From IMG/VR virus record IMGVR_UViG_3300036846_000505, positions 1 through 20,276 of that record: 20,276 nt of DNA. The stretch is one strand, 5' to 3'. Origin of the DNA: a virus. The translations under genes and the position numbers were made by a program. Below are positions 13,041 through 20,276 of this stretch, piece after piece; within the stretch, counting starts at the first letter, position 1, and each line of letters starts with the position of its first letter. Below the pieces are notes generated by a model that worked only from the letters and a program-made list of their open reading frames with translations, ran no database searches and was not told the DNA's origin.

Positions 13041-13951
13041 GACAGGAACGCATCCCGCCAATAGGCGACGACTTGCGTAACGTTGTTGAGCGTGCCGGAG
13101 CCGAATAGTTGGATGGCGGTCCAAGACGGCATTACCGGGAGGTACGGCCAGACCGTCGTGGCAAAGTTGAGACCGGCGAATGCGGGTTGGGCCGGGTCGG
13201 AGTCCCGGTAAACGGTTTTGTTGTTGGTGTCGACGTCGACCCAATGTTGCGCGTCGATATGGAACGAGGACGCAAAGTTGACGTCCGCCCGGACCGTCGA
13301 GCCTCCCTGCGGAGCGAAATGGACGCGGGGTCCGTCTATCGGTCCGTAAATGCGGAGCAACGGTTGGACCGGCAAATCTCCGTTGGAGACAATGTCGCCA
13401 ATGGTGGCGGAGCCTCCGCCCGTTGGGTACGTCCTCGGAAAGACGAGGTTGTATTGGCGGCCGGACGGAGTCGTCGAGCCTGCGTAGGCGTTGGTCGATT
13501 GCGTTACCGAGTCGTAGACGTTGGGGTCGGCCGCGACCCAAGCAAGTTGGATATCTCGTTGGGAGTCTCCGATAACGGACCATTGGTAGCCGGAGGCGCG
13601 CACGACAATCGTCCGCTCGGCCGCTCCGGGCCGGTCCAAGATGTAATGGAGGACGGGCCGGACGGCAGGAGCCATGTACGGGCCAAAGTTGTCGGCAACG
13701 TCGTCGATGCGGGCTCCGGCTCCGGCGAGGACGACGACATGCGCGGTTATGGCCCGAGCTCCGAAGAATTGGGTCCGGTCGTCGGTCCCGTCGTCGTCGG
13801 GACGGTTATTGACGACGGCTCGTACCTCCGGCCATCCGAGGTCGAGCTCGACGCAAAACCATCCTCCGGCCTCGTTGTCGAGGTCGATGGATTGCGAGCC
13901 GAGCGTTAGCCATGCGCGTCGGACGCAGGGACCGGGCGGAGTCCAAGTCAT
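13037..13951 (-). CDS. Distal tail protein (Dit-like)
   Basis: A 304-residue tail tip protein. The N-terminal region (MTWTPPGPC, RRAWLTLGSQSIDLDNEAGGW, VRAVVNNRPDDDGTDDRTQFFGARAIT) matches the distal tail component of siphoviruses, which forms a ring at the end of the tail tube. The C-terminal part contains a second domain with FAPQGGSTVRADVNFASSFH. The ATG at 13951 shares one base with the tape measure stop (TAATG). The order tape measure, distal tail, Gp37-like hub and receptor-binding protein is standard and supports the assignment. Confidence 0.85.
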   Translation of the reverse strand: MTWTPPGPCVRRAWLTLGSQSIDLDNEAGGWFCVELDLGWPEVRAVVNNRPDDDGTDDRTQFFGARAITAHVVVLAGAGARIDDVADNFGPYMAPAVRPVLHYILDRPGAAERTIVVRASGYQWSVIGDSQRDIQLAWVAADPNVYDSVTQSTNAYAGSTTPSGRQYNLVFPRTYPTGGGSATIGDIVSNGDLPVQPLLRIYGPIDGPRVHFAPQGGSTVRADVNFASSFHIDAQHWVDVDTNNKTVYRDSDPAQPAFAGLNFATTVWPYLPVMPSWTAIQLFGSGTLNNVTQVVAYWRDAFLS

Positions 13952-15612
13952 TACATCGCTCTCGTTTGCGCGACCCAAGCGGCTCGACGCATAAAGAGGT
14001 CGACGTCGAGCTCTTGGGAGAAGTTGGCGTTCTCGATAACGACGGACGGGCCTCCTGCGAGCATGGAGCCGAGACGGGAGAGCGGGATAACGGCCTCCGA
14101 TTCTCTCTCGCCAACCAACGCGAGCGTCGGTCTTGTGACGATGCCTCCGGACGCAAGATGGGAGAGAGCTCCGGTAACCAAGCCTGCTCCGGGGATATGG
14201 GACAACGCTCCGCCGACGTCTCCAATGGCGTTTTTGATGTGGTCGAGAGCTCCGGTTATTTGGTCGACGATCCCGCTAATGATGTTCCACGCGACTCGAA
14301 ATGGTGCGGCAATGATGTTCTCCAAGCCTGCCATTGCCGTCGAGATGGCACTACCGAGCCCGCTCCATAGCGACTTGATGAAGTCGACAGCCGCACTCGC
14401 CCCGCCTTTGATGTTGTCCCAATAGGTATAGATGAGTCCTGCGGCCAACGCGATGGGACCGAGGAGAAAGCCGACGATGAGAGCCCAATGGTCGCGGATG
14501 AAGTCGATAACGGCGGCAAACGCATTCTTTATTGCGTCCCAATGGTCGATTATCAGGTTGACGGCGATGCCGATGGGACCGAGGAGAATATCGAGGAGGA
14601 GCGGCCAATGGCCGGTAATCCAATCCCATACCGCGCCGATGGCGGTTTGGATACCGGACCAAATGGTGTCCCAATTGCGGTAGAGGACGTAACCGATGGC
14701 GATAAGCCCAATAACGGCGAGGACGATAAGCCCAATCGGTCCGAGCGCAATCGACGCCATCGCGCCCATGAGCGGCCCGACGACGGTCCAAATGCTCCCC
14801 AACGTCATTACCGCAATGCCGATGCCTTGCAACGCGGGACCGTATTTCTGGCCGAAGATGGCGACTTGGTCCTCTAGATGGGCCTTTATGCCGTCCAGCT
14901 TTCCCATGAAGGTATCCGCGCTGGCCGATGCCTGTCCGGAGAGCATCTTGCCGAGCTCGGCGGTCGCATCGTGGGCGGCGGTCGTCTTGTCCTTGCTCGT
15001 ATCGAGATGGACGCCAAACTCTTTGAGTAACTTGGCGTTGCCGTTGTAGACCTTGCCCAACTGGCCTGCGGCGGTGTTCAAATCCTCATGTTTGGCGGCG
15101 GCAAGATCGGATGCGGTGCCGAGGAGGTCGATTGCTTTTTGCGGGTCGTGCGTGGCTTGCGTCAACGACTGCAACGCGTTTTGCGTCTCGTCGGCGGTGT
15201 GACCGAATTTCTCTTGGTTCTTTATCGCTTGCTCGATTGGGTCCGCAAAATCGTCGTAGGACTTGCCGGTTGCCTCGACTGCCGTTTGGAGTTGTTGGTG
15301 GGCGGCTTGGTCCTTGGAGCCGAACGCGGACAGGCCTGCGCCAAGTCCCGCTAGAGCTCCTCCGGCTCCGGCCAATGCCGGTCCGACTCCCTTGGCTTTG
15401 TTTACGAGCGAGTCCAAGCCTTGGCCGATGCCGTCGAGCATCCCGCCTATCGGTCCGAGCGTCCCTTGCGCGTTGATACCGCCAAGAAACGAGCGGAAGG
15501 CGGCGGTACCGCGGGAGGCGACTCCCTCGGCTTTGGAGCCTGCGTCGGAGAGGGATTGGCCTAGACCTTTGAGGTCTCCGAGAATCCGGACGGTTACGGA
15601 CGGACCGGCCAC
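13951..15612 (-). CDS. Tape measure protein (short)
   Basis: A 553-residue protein starting at GTG 15612, one base into the stop of the frameshift product (TAGTG). It has helical, alanine/glutamine-rich ends and a long hydrophobic centre (about 262-445). In the centre, modules beginning GPIG/GPIA and carrying W-D-x-I and HW segments recur; two start exactly 120 nt apart, a 40-residue period. Tape measure length sets tail length: at about 1.5 angstrom per residue this predicts a tail of roughly 80 nm. There is no lysozyme or peptidase domain, so this is a minimal tape measure. It would be chaperoned by the G/GT proteins encoded just upstream. Confidence 0.88.
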   Translation of the reverse strand: MAGPSVTVRILGDLKGLGQSLSDAGSKAEGVASRGTAAFRSFLGGINAQGTLGPIGGMLDGIGQGLDSLVNKAKGVGPALAGAGGALAGLGAGLSAFGSKDQAAHQQLQTAVEATGKSYDDFADPIEQAIKNQEKFGHTADETQNALQSLTQATHDPQKAIDLLGTASDLAAAKHEDLNTAAGQLGKVYNGNAKLLKEFGVHLDTSKDKTTAAHDATAELGKMLSGQASASADTFMGKLDGIKAHLEDQVAIFGQKYGPALQGIGIAVMTLGSIWTVVGPLMGAMASIALGPIGLIVLAVIGLIAIGYVLYRNWDTIWSGIQTAIGAVWDWITGHWPLLLDILLGPIGIAVNLIIDHWDAIKNAFAAVIDFIRDHWALIVGFLLGPIALAAGLIYTYWDNIKGGASAAVDFIKSLWSGLGSAISTAMAGLENIIAAPFRVAWNIISGIVDQITGALDHIKNAIGDVGGALSHIPGAGLVTGALSHLASGGIVTRPTLALVGERESEAVIPLSRLGSMLAGGPSVVIENANFSQELDVDLFMRRAAWVAQTRAM

Positions 15613-16066
15613 TAGCGGCGTCTCCTATTGGCTCGCTCGATGTCTCGGGCCTCGCGCTCCATATGGCGGACGAACGCGTTGTAGGTGTCGGCGTCGAGCT
15701 CGTCGACGTCGGCGGGAGTCATCCGCCAATAGCGGCAGAAGGCGGCGAGGTTGTCGAGGAGCCGATACCTAAAGGGTCGGCGGCCCGGTCGTCGACGTTG
15801 GCGCGGAAATCAATCTCGACGTCTCCGGCCTCGTCCCATAGGACTCCGGCGTCCGGCAAATGGCCGAGGCGGGCGGCTCGTTTGTGGAGCTCCAAGAAGG
15901 CAACCGCTTGCATCCGGTCGGCCTCGGAGTCGGGATCGTCGGTCCCTTGGAGGAGCTCGGTCATTGTCCGGCCCGTTGCCTTGTAGAGCGAACGCATAGC
16001 GGAGGCGGACACGCGGAGCGGTTTCTCCTCGGAGACAACGATGGGCTCGTCGCGGTAGCTAGCCAT
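15612..16066 (-). CDS. Tail assembly chaperone GT (product of -1 frameshift)
   Basis: Ribosomes that slip one base back at the heptamer CCCTTTA (15770-15776) leave the G frame after residue 99 and continue for 52 residues in the overlapping frame to the TAG at 15612-15614, giving a 151-residue fusion. The extension starts RYRLLDNLAAFCRYW and contains MTPADVDELDADTYNAFV, the DxLxxFxRxWxxxP / P.dvd.ld...y pattern seen in actinophage tail chaperone GT proteins. The extension has no start codon of its own and abuts the tape measure gene. GT recruits the tape measure protein during tail assembly in lambda; the same role is inferred here. Confidence 0.82.
15719..16066 (-). CDS. Tail assembly chaperone G
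   Basis: A 115-residue protein read without frameshifting. It has a short beta-rich N-terminus, then LRVSASAMRSLYKATGRTMTEL and VAFLELHKRAARLG, features of siphovirus tail assembly chaperones, and an acidic C-terminus that ends soon after the slippery site at residues 97-99 (DPL). The start at 16066 (MASYRDEP) overlaps the upstream stop by 8 nt. G and GT together coat the tape measure while the tail tube polymerises. The position between a gp10-like protein and the tape measure gene is exactly where this gene is expected. Confidence 0.82.
   Translation of the reverse strand: MASYRDEPIVVSEEKPLRVSASAMRSLYKATGRTMTELLQGTDDPDSEADRMQAVAFLELHKRAARLGHLPDAGVLWDEAGDVEIDFRANVDDRAADPLGIGSSTTSPPSAAIGG
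15770..15776 (-). promoter_or_regulatory. -1 programmed frameshift slippery heptamer
   Basis: On the - strand the sequence reads GA-C-CCT-TTA-GGT in the G frame. CCCTTTA is a canonical X-XXY-YYZ heptamer. It lies 16 codons before the G stop, and the -1 frame is open to the start of the tape measure gene. I did not fold the downstream RNA. Confidence 0.85.
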
Positions 16067-16523
16067 CGGATACGGCCTCCGGGTTGCTCGTCGTGTTCGT
16101 CCATATGGCATCGGAGTTGAGGATGCGGTCCAACGCGGTCGAGTAGAGCTCCGCCGAGGTCGACGCCAAGCCTGCGGCGGCAGGAAAGAGGTAGCGGCCG
16201 GACGGTATGTAGTCGCGGGTCGAGCCGTCCGGTCTCGTCCCTCCAAACTCGATCCATCCCGCATACGGGATGGAGACGCGGCCCATCCGGACGGCGGCTC
16301 CTGTCTTGGTGCCGGACACGCGGATATCTCCGGAGAGGCGGTCGTCCGGGCCACGCGGGACGGCGGCCCGAGCTCGGGCGGCAACGGGCTCGGCCGCTTG
16401 GGCTCCGGCCTGCTTTATGGCCCGATAGACGGGAGAGGAGACGTCGTCGGCGGCTTTGTTGAGATCACGGCGGAGAGCCCGCATCCCGACGACGGCAACG
16501 GTCGGAGCCGTCGAGGCGGGCAT
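16059..16523 (-). CDS. HK97 gp10-like head-tail or tail completion protein
   Basis: A 154-residue protein with the HK97 gp10-type pattern: VGMRALRRDLNKAADDV, AAEPVAARARAAVPRG, and the conserved region IPYAGWIEFGGT (about 98-109) followed by a segment around YLFPA. Family members act at the head-tail joint or as tail completion factors. Here it lies after the tail tube gene rather than before it, a different order from HK97. The ATG at 16523 shares one base with the upstream stop (TAATG). The specific role, tail terminator or minor tail component, is uncertain. Confidence 0.75.
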   Translation of the reverse strand: MPASTAPTVAVVGMRALRRDLNKAADDVSSPVYRAIKQAGAQAAEPVAARARAAVPRGPDDRLSGDIRVSGTKTGAAVRMGRVSIPYAGWIEFGGTRPDGSTRDYIPSGRYLFPAAAGLASTSAELYSTALDRILNSDAIWTNTTSNPEAVSDG

Positions 16524-16996
16524 TAGGCGACGACTTTGGACGGGACGGCGTCGAAAATCCAATCCAAATCAACCTCGGACGCGGAGCCTGCCGTACCGCC
16601 AAAGAGCTCATATGGTTGCGGGATCACGTTGCCTTCAAAGGACGGATTGGTCGGCCCGACGACTCGCGACTTGTACGGGCGGACTTTGATCGGGACCAAC
16701 GTCCCGGCCGAGACGTAGGCCTGCAACGCGGCATAAAGCGTGGCATCGGTCGCGCCGGTATCGAACGACTGCGCCAACTTGGCTTTGAAATGCCATTTCG
16801 TTGGGCCGGGATAATCCTTCACTCCGCAAAAGGTGATTACCTCGACGGGCTTGTTTTCGGGCTCGACATGAATCTCCAAGCCGAGGCACGACAGGTTTGC
16901 GGTCCCTATTTGGACGTAGGCGTCCGTCATGATGACGGGCGTGGCGGCGGGCGGCGTCGGGTCGGTACCGGCGAGGACTTCGGGAGCGTCGGGCAT
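16523..16996 (-). CDS. Major tail (tube) protein
   Basis: A 157-residue beta-rich protein of the siphovirus tail tube type. Visible features are TDAYVQIGTANLSCLGLEIHVE near the N-terminus, VITFCGVKDYPG, WHFKAKLAQSFD, and a C-terminal region around PTNPSFEGNVIPQPYELFGG. Tube subunits form stacked hexameric rings through which DNA passes. The ATG at 16996 has GAGGT six bases upstream. Its place just before the chaperone and tape measure genes and just after the probable terminator is consistent. It is slightly shorter than many tube proteins and has no Ig-like C-terminal domain. Confidence 0.82.
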   Translation of the reverse strand: MPDAPEVLAGTDPTPPAATPVIMTDAYVQIGTANLSCLGLEIHVEPENKPVEVITFCGVKDYPGPTKWHFKAKLAQSFDTGATDATLYAALQAYVSAGTLVPIKVRPYKSRVVGPTNPSFEGNVIPQPYELFGGTAGSASEVDLDWIFDAVPSKVVA

Positions 16997-17004
16997 TGGT
17001 TACC

Positions 17005-17388
17005 TCACTGTTGGATTTCGAGGAGTAGGTCGGCGGCAAGGATTTCGGCTCCGGCGATAACCCAAAGCCTTGTTTGCTCCTGCGTCCGGACGCGGCAGGA
17101 GTGGACGGCTCCGGCGAGGGACGGGTCGGCGTTGAGAGCCTTTTTGGCTTGGTCGAGGAGCTCGTCGAGCCGGTCAATCTCTGCCACTCCTACGGCGGCG
17201 GCAACGGGCAAGAGACCGGCGTCGACGCCAAAGGCGGGCGAGTCGTAGTCGACGCTCCTCGTATAACCGACGATGTAGGCCGGGACGTTGAATGTCGACG
17301 GCGGCTCGGCAAAGACGGAGACGGTCGCGTCCAACGTGATGAGCACGGCCTCGACGGCGGCGGCGGCGGTAGGACGGGAGTAGCCCAT
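17005..17388 (-). CDS. Probable tail terminator / head-tail joining protein
   Basis: A 127-residue protein with an N-terminal helix (PTAAAAVEAVLITLDATVSVF), a beta-rich middle (VPAYIVGYTRSVDYD) and a C-terminal helix (EQTRLWVIAGAEILAADLLLE). The size, order (between connector and tail tube) and fold pattern fit a tail terminator or a head-tail joining protein. The ATG at 17388 shares one base with the upstream stop (TAATG). I cannot separate these two roles by sequence. Confidence 0.68.
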   Translation of the reverse strand: MGYSRPTAAAAVEAVLITLDATVSVFAEPPSTFNVPAYIVGYTRSVDYDSPAFGVDAGLLPVAAAVGVAEIDRLDELLDQAKKALNADPSLAGAVHSCRVRTQEQTRLWVIAGAEILAADLLLEIQQ

Positions 17389-17717
17389 TAGCCAAATACC
17401 ATCGGCGCGCAGGAGGCATACAACCGTTCGGCGTCTCCGTCGTAGCCTCCGGCCCGGATAACTCCTCCCTCTCCGAAGGCAATGGTCCCGTCGAGGGAGT
17501 CGCGGCGGCGGTAGAGACGGGCGGCGTGGAGGAGACAGGCCTCGTGAGCGGCGTCCGGCAACGTGCCGTCGTCGACCCATCCTCCTCCAAGGTTCAGGCG
17601 GCGGTTGCCGTAGTCGATGGCGGCGGCCAAAGCCGTTTGGAGTACCGCGTCCTCGTTGGCGTCCGGTTGGAGCCGGAGGAGTTTGCGGAGCTCGGCAAGG
17701 TTCGGCCAATTCGCCAT
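17388..17717 (-). CDS. Head-tail connector (gp6-like adaptor)
   Basis: A 109-residue helical protein. ELRKLLRLQPDANEDAVLQTALAAAIDYGNRRL at the N-terminus matches the gp6-like head-tail connector of HK97 phages, which forms a ring under the portal. HEACLLHAARLYRRRDSLDG follows and is also typical. The ATG at 17717 has GGAGG ten bases upstream, and the gene starts 16 nt after the capsid stop. Position directly after the capsid gene fits. Confidence 0.82.
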   Translation of the reverse strand: MANWPNLAELRKLLRLQPDANEDAVLQTALAAAIDYGNRRLNLGGGWVDDGTLPDAAHEACLLHAARLYRRRDSLDGTIAFGEGGVIRAGGYDGDAERLYASCAPMVFG

Positions 17718-17733
17718 CGACTACCGGCCTCCG

Positions 17734-19056
17734 TTACTTGGAGCTCTTGGAGCTCGTCGAGCTCGTCGAGTCGTCGGCGGCGGCCTCCTCGGCCTCGACC
17801 ATCGTCGGCAGATTGGTGACGGCGGACAGGTCGAGCGCGATGTAAGCGGCATTGTGGAGCGAGCCGAAGGCGAGGTATCCGCCATAGGCGACTTGGACTC
17901 CGAGAATCGACGGCTCGATTACCGACAGGAGCCCAATGGTGTCCTCGTAAACCTCATAGAGGTCGGACGGCCCGACGATGCATGTCTTGGCGGGCAGGAA
18001 CGGAGCCACAACACGCGGCAAGCCGAGGACGTCTCCTCGGAAATCCGCCAATGACGACGAGCCTGCGGCGGTGTCCAAGTTGCCGGACGTCGGCATAACG
18101 AGGCGGGCAACGTCGACGAGCGAGCCGAGCGCGGCCCAAACGTCGAGCGAGCACCAAATGCGCGTCGGCATCCGTTGCGCGGCTTGGTAGGAGTGCATGG
18201 CGGCGGTGTAGAGCGCGTGAGACCAATCCGAGAGGACGGGAGCGGCCGGTAATGCGGGCGGCTTGGTGCCGGTTGCCTTGGTGACAAAGTCGGCGGCAAC
18301 CGTCGTCTCCGTCTCGATGGCGTATTGGTCCGCCAAGTCCCGGACGAGAATGTCCCAAGCCGACGGACTCGTCCAATCAATATCTTGCCGGGAAATGTCG
18401 ACGTAACCGCCATGCGTGGCCTTGGTAAACGGCATGGAGATAATCGTCATCTTGCGCGACGGGAGAGCCGTCTTTTCTCCGGCTTGCGGCCCGACTTGCG
18501 TATGGACCGTGATCTTCGGACGTCCGAAAGACGTACCCGCGATCCCGCCCAACGCTCGGGCTCCGCCCAACGACGCGATAAGCGGACGGTTGGCGTCGAT
18601 GAGGTTGACGACGGGACCGATAAGCGGCGTCGGTAGCAGGCCCGCGGTGTCGGCCGTCGTTTGATCGGCGCGGGCTTGGTAGATGCGAGCGGCGGCCTGC
18701 TCGTCCCGTTGGTTGCGGTCGAGGATCGAGTTTGCCCGCATGTAGTCGACGAGGAAATGGCCCGGACTGCGGTAGTCAAAGCCTCGGTTGTCGAGCTCGG
18801 CCCGACGCGGTTGGGCGTGGTCGGCAGGACGAGGGAGAGCTCCGACCGTCTCGCGGTGGGCGTCTCGCATGGCCTCCAACGAGGCAAGCGGCTCGATTTG
18901 GGCGTCGAGCTCGGCAATGCGTTGTTGGGAGGCGACGAGGACGTTGCGCTCGGCGTCGACAAGGTCGCGGTCCTCGACGTTGTTTAGGAGCGTGTCCATA
19001 TTGGCGAGTTGCTCGGCTCGCTCGGTACGGAAGCGTTCTAGGACGGGATTGGGCAT
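17734..19056 (-). CDS. Major capsid protein (HK97 fold)
   Basis: A 440-residue protein. Residues 1-75 are a charged coiled coil, likely the delta scaffolding domain removed by the prohead protease. The body includes LLPTPLIGPVVNLIDANRPLIASLGG, MPFTKATHGGYVDISRQDIDWTSPSAWDILV and a C-terminal region with GVQVAYGGYLAFGSLHNAAYIALDL, all standard for phage HK97-type capsids. The C-terminal tail is acidic then serine/lysine rich. The ATG at 19056 has GGAGG nine bases upstream, next to a small hairpin. Order portal, protease, capsid supports the call. Confidence 0.93.
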   Translation of the reverse strand: MPNPVLERFRTERAEQLANMDTLLNNVEDRDLVDAERNVLVASQQRIAELDAQIEPLASLEAMRDAHRETVGALPRPADHAQPRRAELDNRGFDYRSPGHFLVDYMRANSILDRNQRDEQAAARIYQARADQTTADTAGLLPTPLIGPVVNLIDANRPLIASLGGARALGGIAGTSFGRPKITVHTQVGPQAGEKTALPSRKMTIISMPFTKATHGGYVDISRQDIDWTSPSAWDILVRDLADQYAIETETTVAADFVTKATGTKPPALPAAPVLSDWSHALYTAAMHSYQAAQRMPTRIWCSLDVWAALGSLVDVARLVMPTSGNLDTAAGSSSLADFRGDVLGLPRVVAPFLPAKTCIVGPSDLYEVYEDTIGLLSVIEPSILGVQVAYGGYLAFGSLHNAAYIALDLSAVTNLPTMVEAEEAAADDSTSSTSSKSSK

Positions 19057-19174
19057 GGCGGTATTCCTCCGTTGGTGGCGGTTAGCCAACGAGGCAATAC
19101 GTCGGGCCTATCCGGGCCTGTCCGAGTGGCCTGCTCGACGGCGGAGGACGGCGGAGGACTATCGCGAGGCGTTG
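19057..19174 (-). promoter_or_regulatory. Capsid gene leader with hairpin and 10-bp direct repeats
   Basis: The 118-bp gap between the protease and capsid genes holds no gene. On the - strand CGTTGG and CCAACG (19070-19075 and 19086-19091) can form a 6-bp hairpin that ends one base into the capsid ribosome site. Upstream are two sets of 10-bp direct repeats: GGGCCTATCC/GGGCCTGTCC on + (19104-19123) and ACGGCGGAGG twice (19138-19157). They could serve capsid-specific expression; no promoter boxes are evident. Confidence 0.45.
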
Positions 19175-19783
19175 CTAGACGGAGCGTAATCCTTCGACGA
19201 TTTCTCGCCAACGGTCAACGTCGCGAGGTTGAGGAGCGGGCTTGCGAGCTCGCGTGCGGACCATCGTTACCGAGGCGTCGGCAAATGCGGGCGTCGGCGT
19301 AAGCGATACCTCGACGAGCCGAGACTCCAACCGCGTCACGCGGGCCTTGTTGTCCGGACCGAGCTCGGGATCGAATACCTCCGGGATTTCCCATTGCGGA
19401 GCTCGGGCGTCTTGGAAACCGACCGACAAGCCGAGGAGGTCTCCGGACTCCGCCATGCGGGCGGCCTCCTGCGCGTTGGCGGAGTCGTTGAGTTGCCAGA
19501 CTCCCGTCATGCCTTCGGAGTCGTGGCTCCAATGGTCGGCGTGGCCTATCGGCATCGAGGCGTTGTTGTGGAACAGGAGCAACGGCAGGGACTTGCCGGA
19601 GCGGCCCGTCGTCGACCGTTTGAACGAGCCCGCTCGATGGGACTCCATAAACCATCCGAGGTCCGCCCAAACGTCGTACGGGACGGCTCGGCCTTCCAAA
19701 TAGCGGTACGGCTTGCCGATGGCTTGGGTCTCTCGGAGCTCCAACGTCGTCGAATAGGCGCGGGACTCGGCAACGTCAGGCAT
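19175..19783 (-). CDS. Prohead protease (HK97 type)
   Basis: A 202-residue serine protease that trims the capsid scaffold domain during head maturation. Expected catalytic positions are visible: H72 in LLLFHNNASMPIGHA, S120 in LLGLSVGF and E158 in RLVEVSLTPTPA. The N-terminal segment (YRYLEGRAVPYDVW) and the size are usual for the U35/S78-like family. The ATG at 19783 has AGGAGG nine bases upstream and overlaps the portal stop by 8 nt (ATGCCTGA). Confidence 0.92.
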   Translation of the reverse strand: MPDVAESRAYSTTLELRETQAIGKPYRYLEGRAVPYDVWADLGWFMESHRAGSFKRSTTGRSGKSLPLLLFHNNASMPIGHADHWSHDSEGMTGVWQLNDSANAQEAARMAESGDLLGLSVGFQDARAPQWEIPEVFDPELGPDNKARVTRLESRLVEVSLTPTPAFADASVTMVRTRARKPAPQPRDVDRWREIVEGLRSV

Positions 19784-20276
19784 TCGGAGCAACCTCCTGC
19801 GGGCTCATTGGGTCGGCCTGCGGCTCGGCAGGCTCGGGCGGCGTAGCGATATCGGCTCCCTGCCCAATCGGGCCTTGCATGTCGGGCGGCAAGCCGAGCT
19901 CGACTCGGGCCTCCGGTAACGACATGAGTCCCGCACCGTAGGCGGCAACGGCGGCGGTAACAGTCGTGGCAAGGTCGTCGCGCAAGAGTTGCGAGCGGCG
20001 GAAACGGATAGTGGTCCCTCTCGGCAACCAAGCCGAGCTCCATACGTCCTCGAAGTCGGCAAGGACCGGCTCCAACGACGTCCGCAGGACTTGCATGTAT
20101 TGCGGGCCTGCCGTCCGGTACGTCATCCCTGCGACGGGAGCTCCGAGCCAATAACCGTCCAAGTTGAAAGCGTTCGCGACGTCGACACGCGACATTTCTC
20201 GGGCCTGCGTTAGTTGCGTATCGGTCGGAGACCATGCCAACGGGATTACCTGCGTCCCGTTGGGCAGGATTACCGG
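19776..20276 (-). CDS. Portal protein, C-terminal part (cut by window end)
   Basis: The frame is open to the right edge of the window, so about 167 C-terminal residues are seen. SPTDTQLTQAREMSRVDVANAFNLDGYWLG, followed by TYRTAGPQYMQVLRTSLEPVLADFEDVW, matches the HK97-type portal, the dodecameric ring through which DNA enters and leaves the head. The last 30 residues are a disordered proline/acid-rich tail. The N-terminal part lies outside the window, where the terminase would also be expected. The stop overlaps the protease start by 8 nt. Confidence 0.86.
   Translation of the reverse strand, partial: PVILPNGTQVIPLAWSPTDTQLTQAREMSRVDVANAFNLDGYWLGAPVAGMTYRTAGPQYMQVLRTSLEPVLADFEDVWSSAWLPRGTTIRFRRSQLLRDDLATTVTAAVAAYGAGLMSLPEARVELGLPPDMQGPIGQGADIATPPEPAEPQADPMSPQEVAPNA

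Noticed and set aside
1-20276. CRISPR arrays, tRNA or rRNA genes, insertion sequences
   Set aside because: No regularly spaced repeats, no cloverleaf-like sequence recognised and no transposase or terminal inverted repeats were seen. The only recombinase is the phage integrase.

Overview
The window looks like about 20 kb of a temperate, siphovirus-type bacteriophage genome from a high-GC host, most likely an actinobacterium. The reasons are roughly 60-65% GC by eye, clear GGAGG-type ribosome sites mixed with GTG and TTG starts, a large serine integrase, and tail, RepA-like and RecT protein types common in actinophages. The host genus cannot be named. Every gene I can support (37 coding regions) is on the - strand, so the map reads from base 20276 down to base 1. 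Most junctions are 1-, 4- or 8-nt stop/start overlaps, which implies long translationally coupled transcripts.

Late region (20276 to about 9700): the C-terminal part of an HK97-type portal, prohead protease, major capsid protein, head-tail connector, a probable tail terminator, tail tube protein, an HK97 gp10-like protein, tail assembly chaperone G with a -1 frameshift product GT (heptamer CCCTTTA), a short tape measure protein, a distal tail protein, a Gp37-like minor tail protein, a receptor-binding or fibre-like protein, two small proteins, a zinc amidase endolysin and a 37-residue holin candidate.

Lysogeny region (about 9700 to 6344): an imperfect 48-bp dyad that is a good attP candidate lies directly upstream of a 552-residue large serine integrase. 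Then come small accessory proteins, a 144-bp intergenic block with DnaA-box-like motifs, and an XRE regulator. Because the dyad looks intact and phage genes lie on both sides of it, the molecule sequenced is probably the circular or virion form rather than an integrated prophage.

Recombination and replication region (6347 to about 1200): a zinc-binding protein, a Cas4/RecB-like exonuclease next to a RecT annealase, a winged-helix protein, a Holliday-junction-resolvase-like protein with an altered catalytic motif, two cysteine-rich small proteins, a RepA-like AAA ATPase, a large hairpin-forming dyad, a winged-helix DNA-binding protein and a coiled-coil protein. The left end carries three overlapping single-span membrane microproteins (28, 24 and 25 residues) and an HNH endonuclease. 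On a circularly closed map the HNH gene would lead toward the terminase and then the portal, so terminase and cos probably lie just outside the window.

The observations most worth following up are the coupled microprotein cassette, the two large dyads, the DnaA-box cluster, and a strong genome-wide depletion of GCTG/CAGC together with an excess of GAGCTC.
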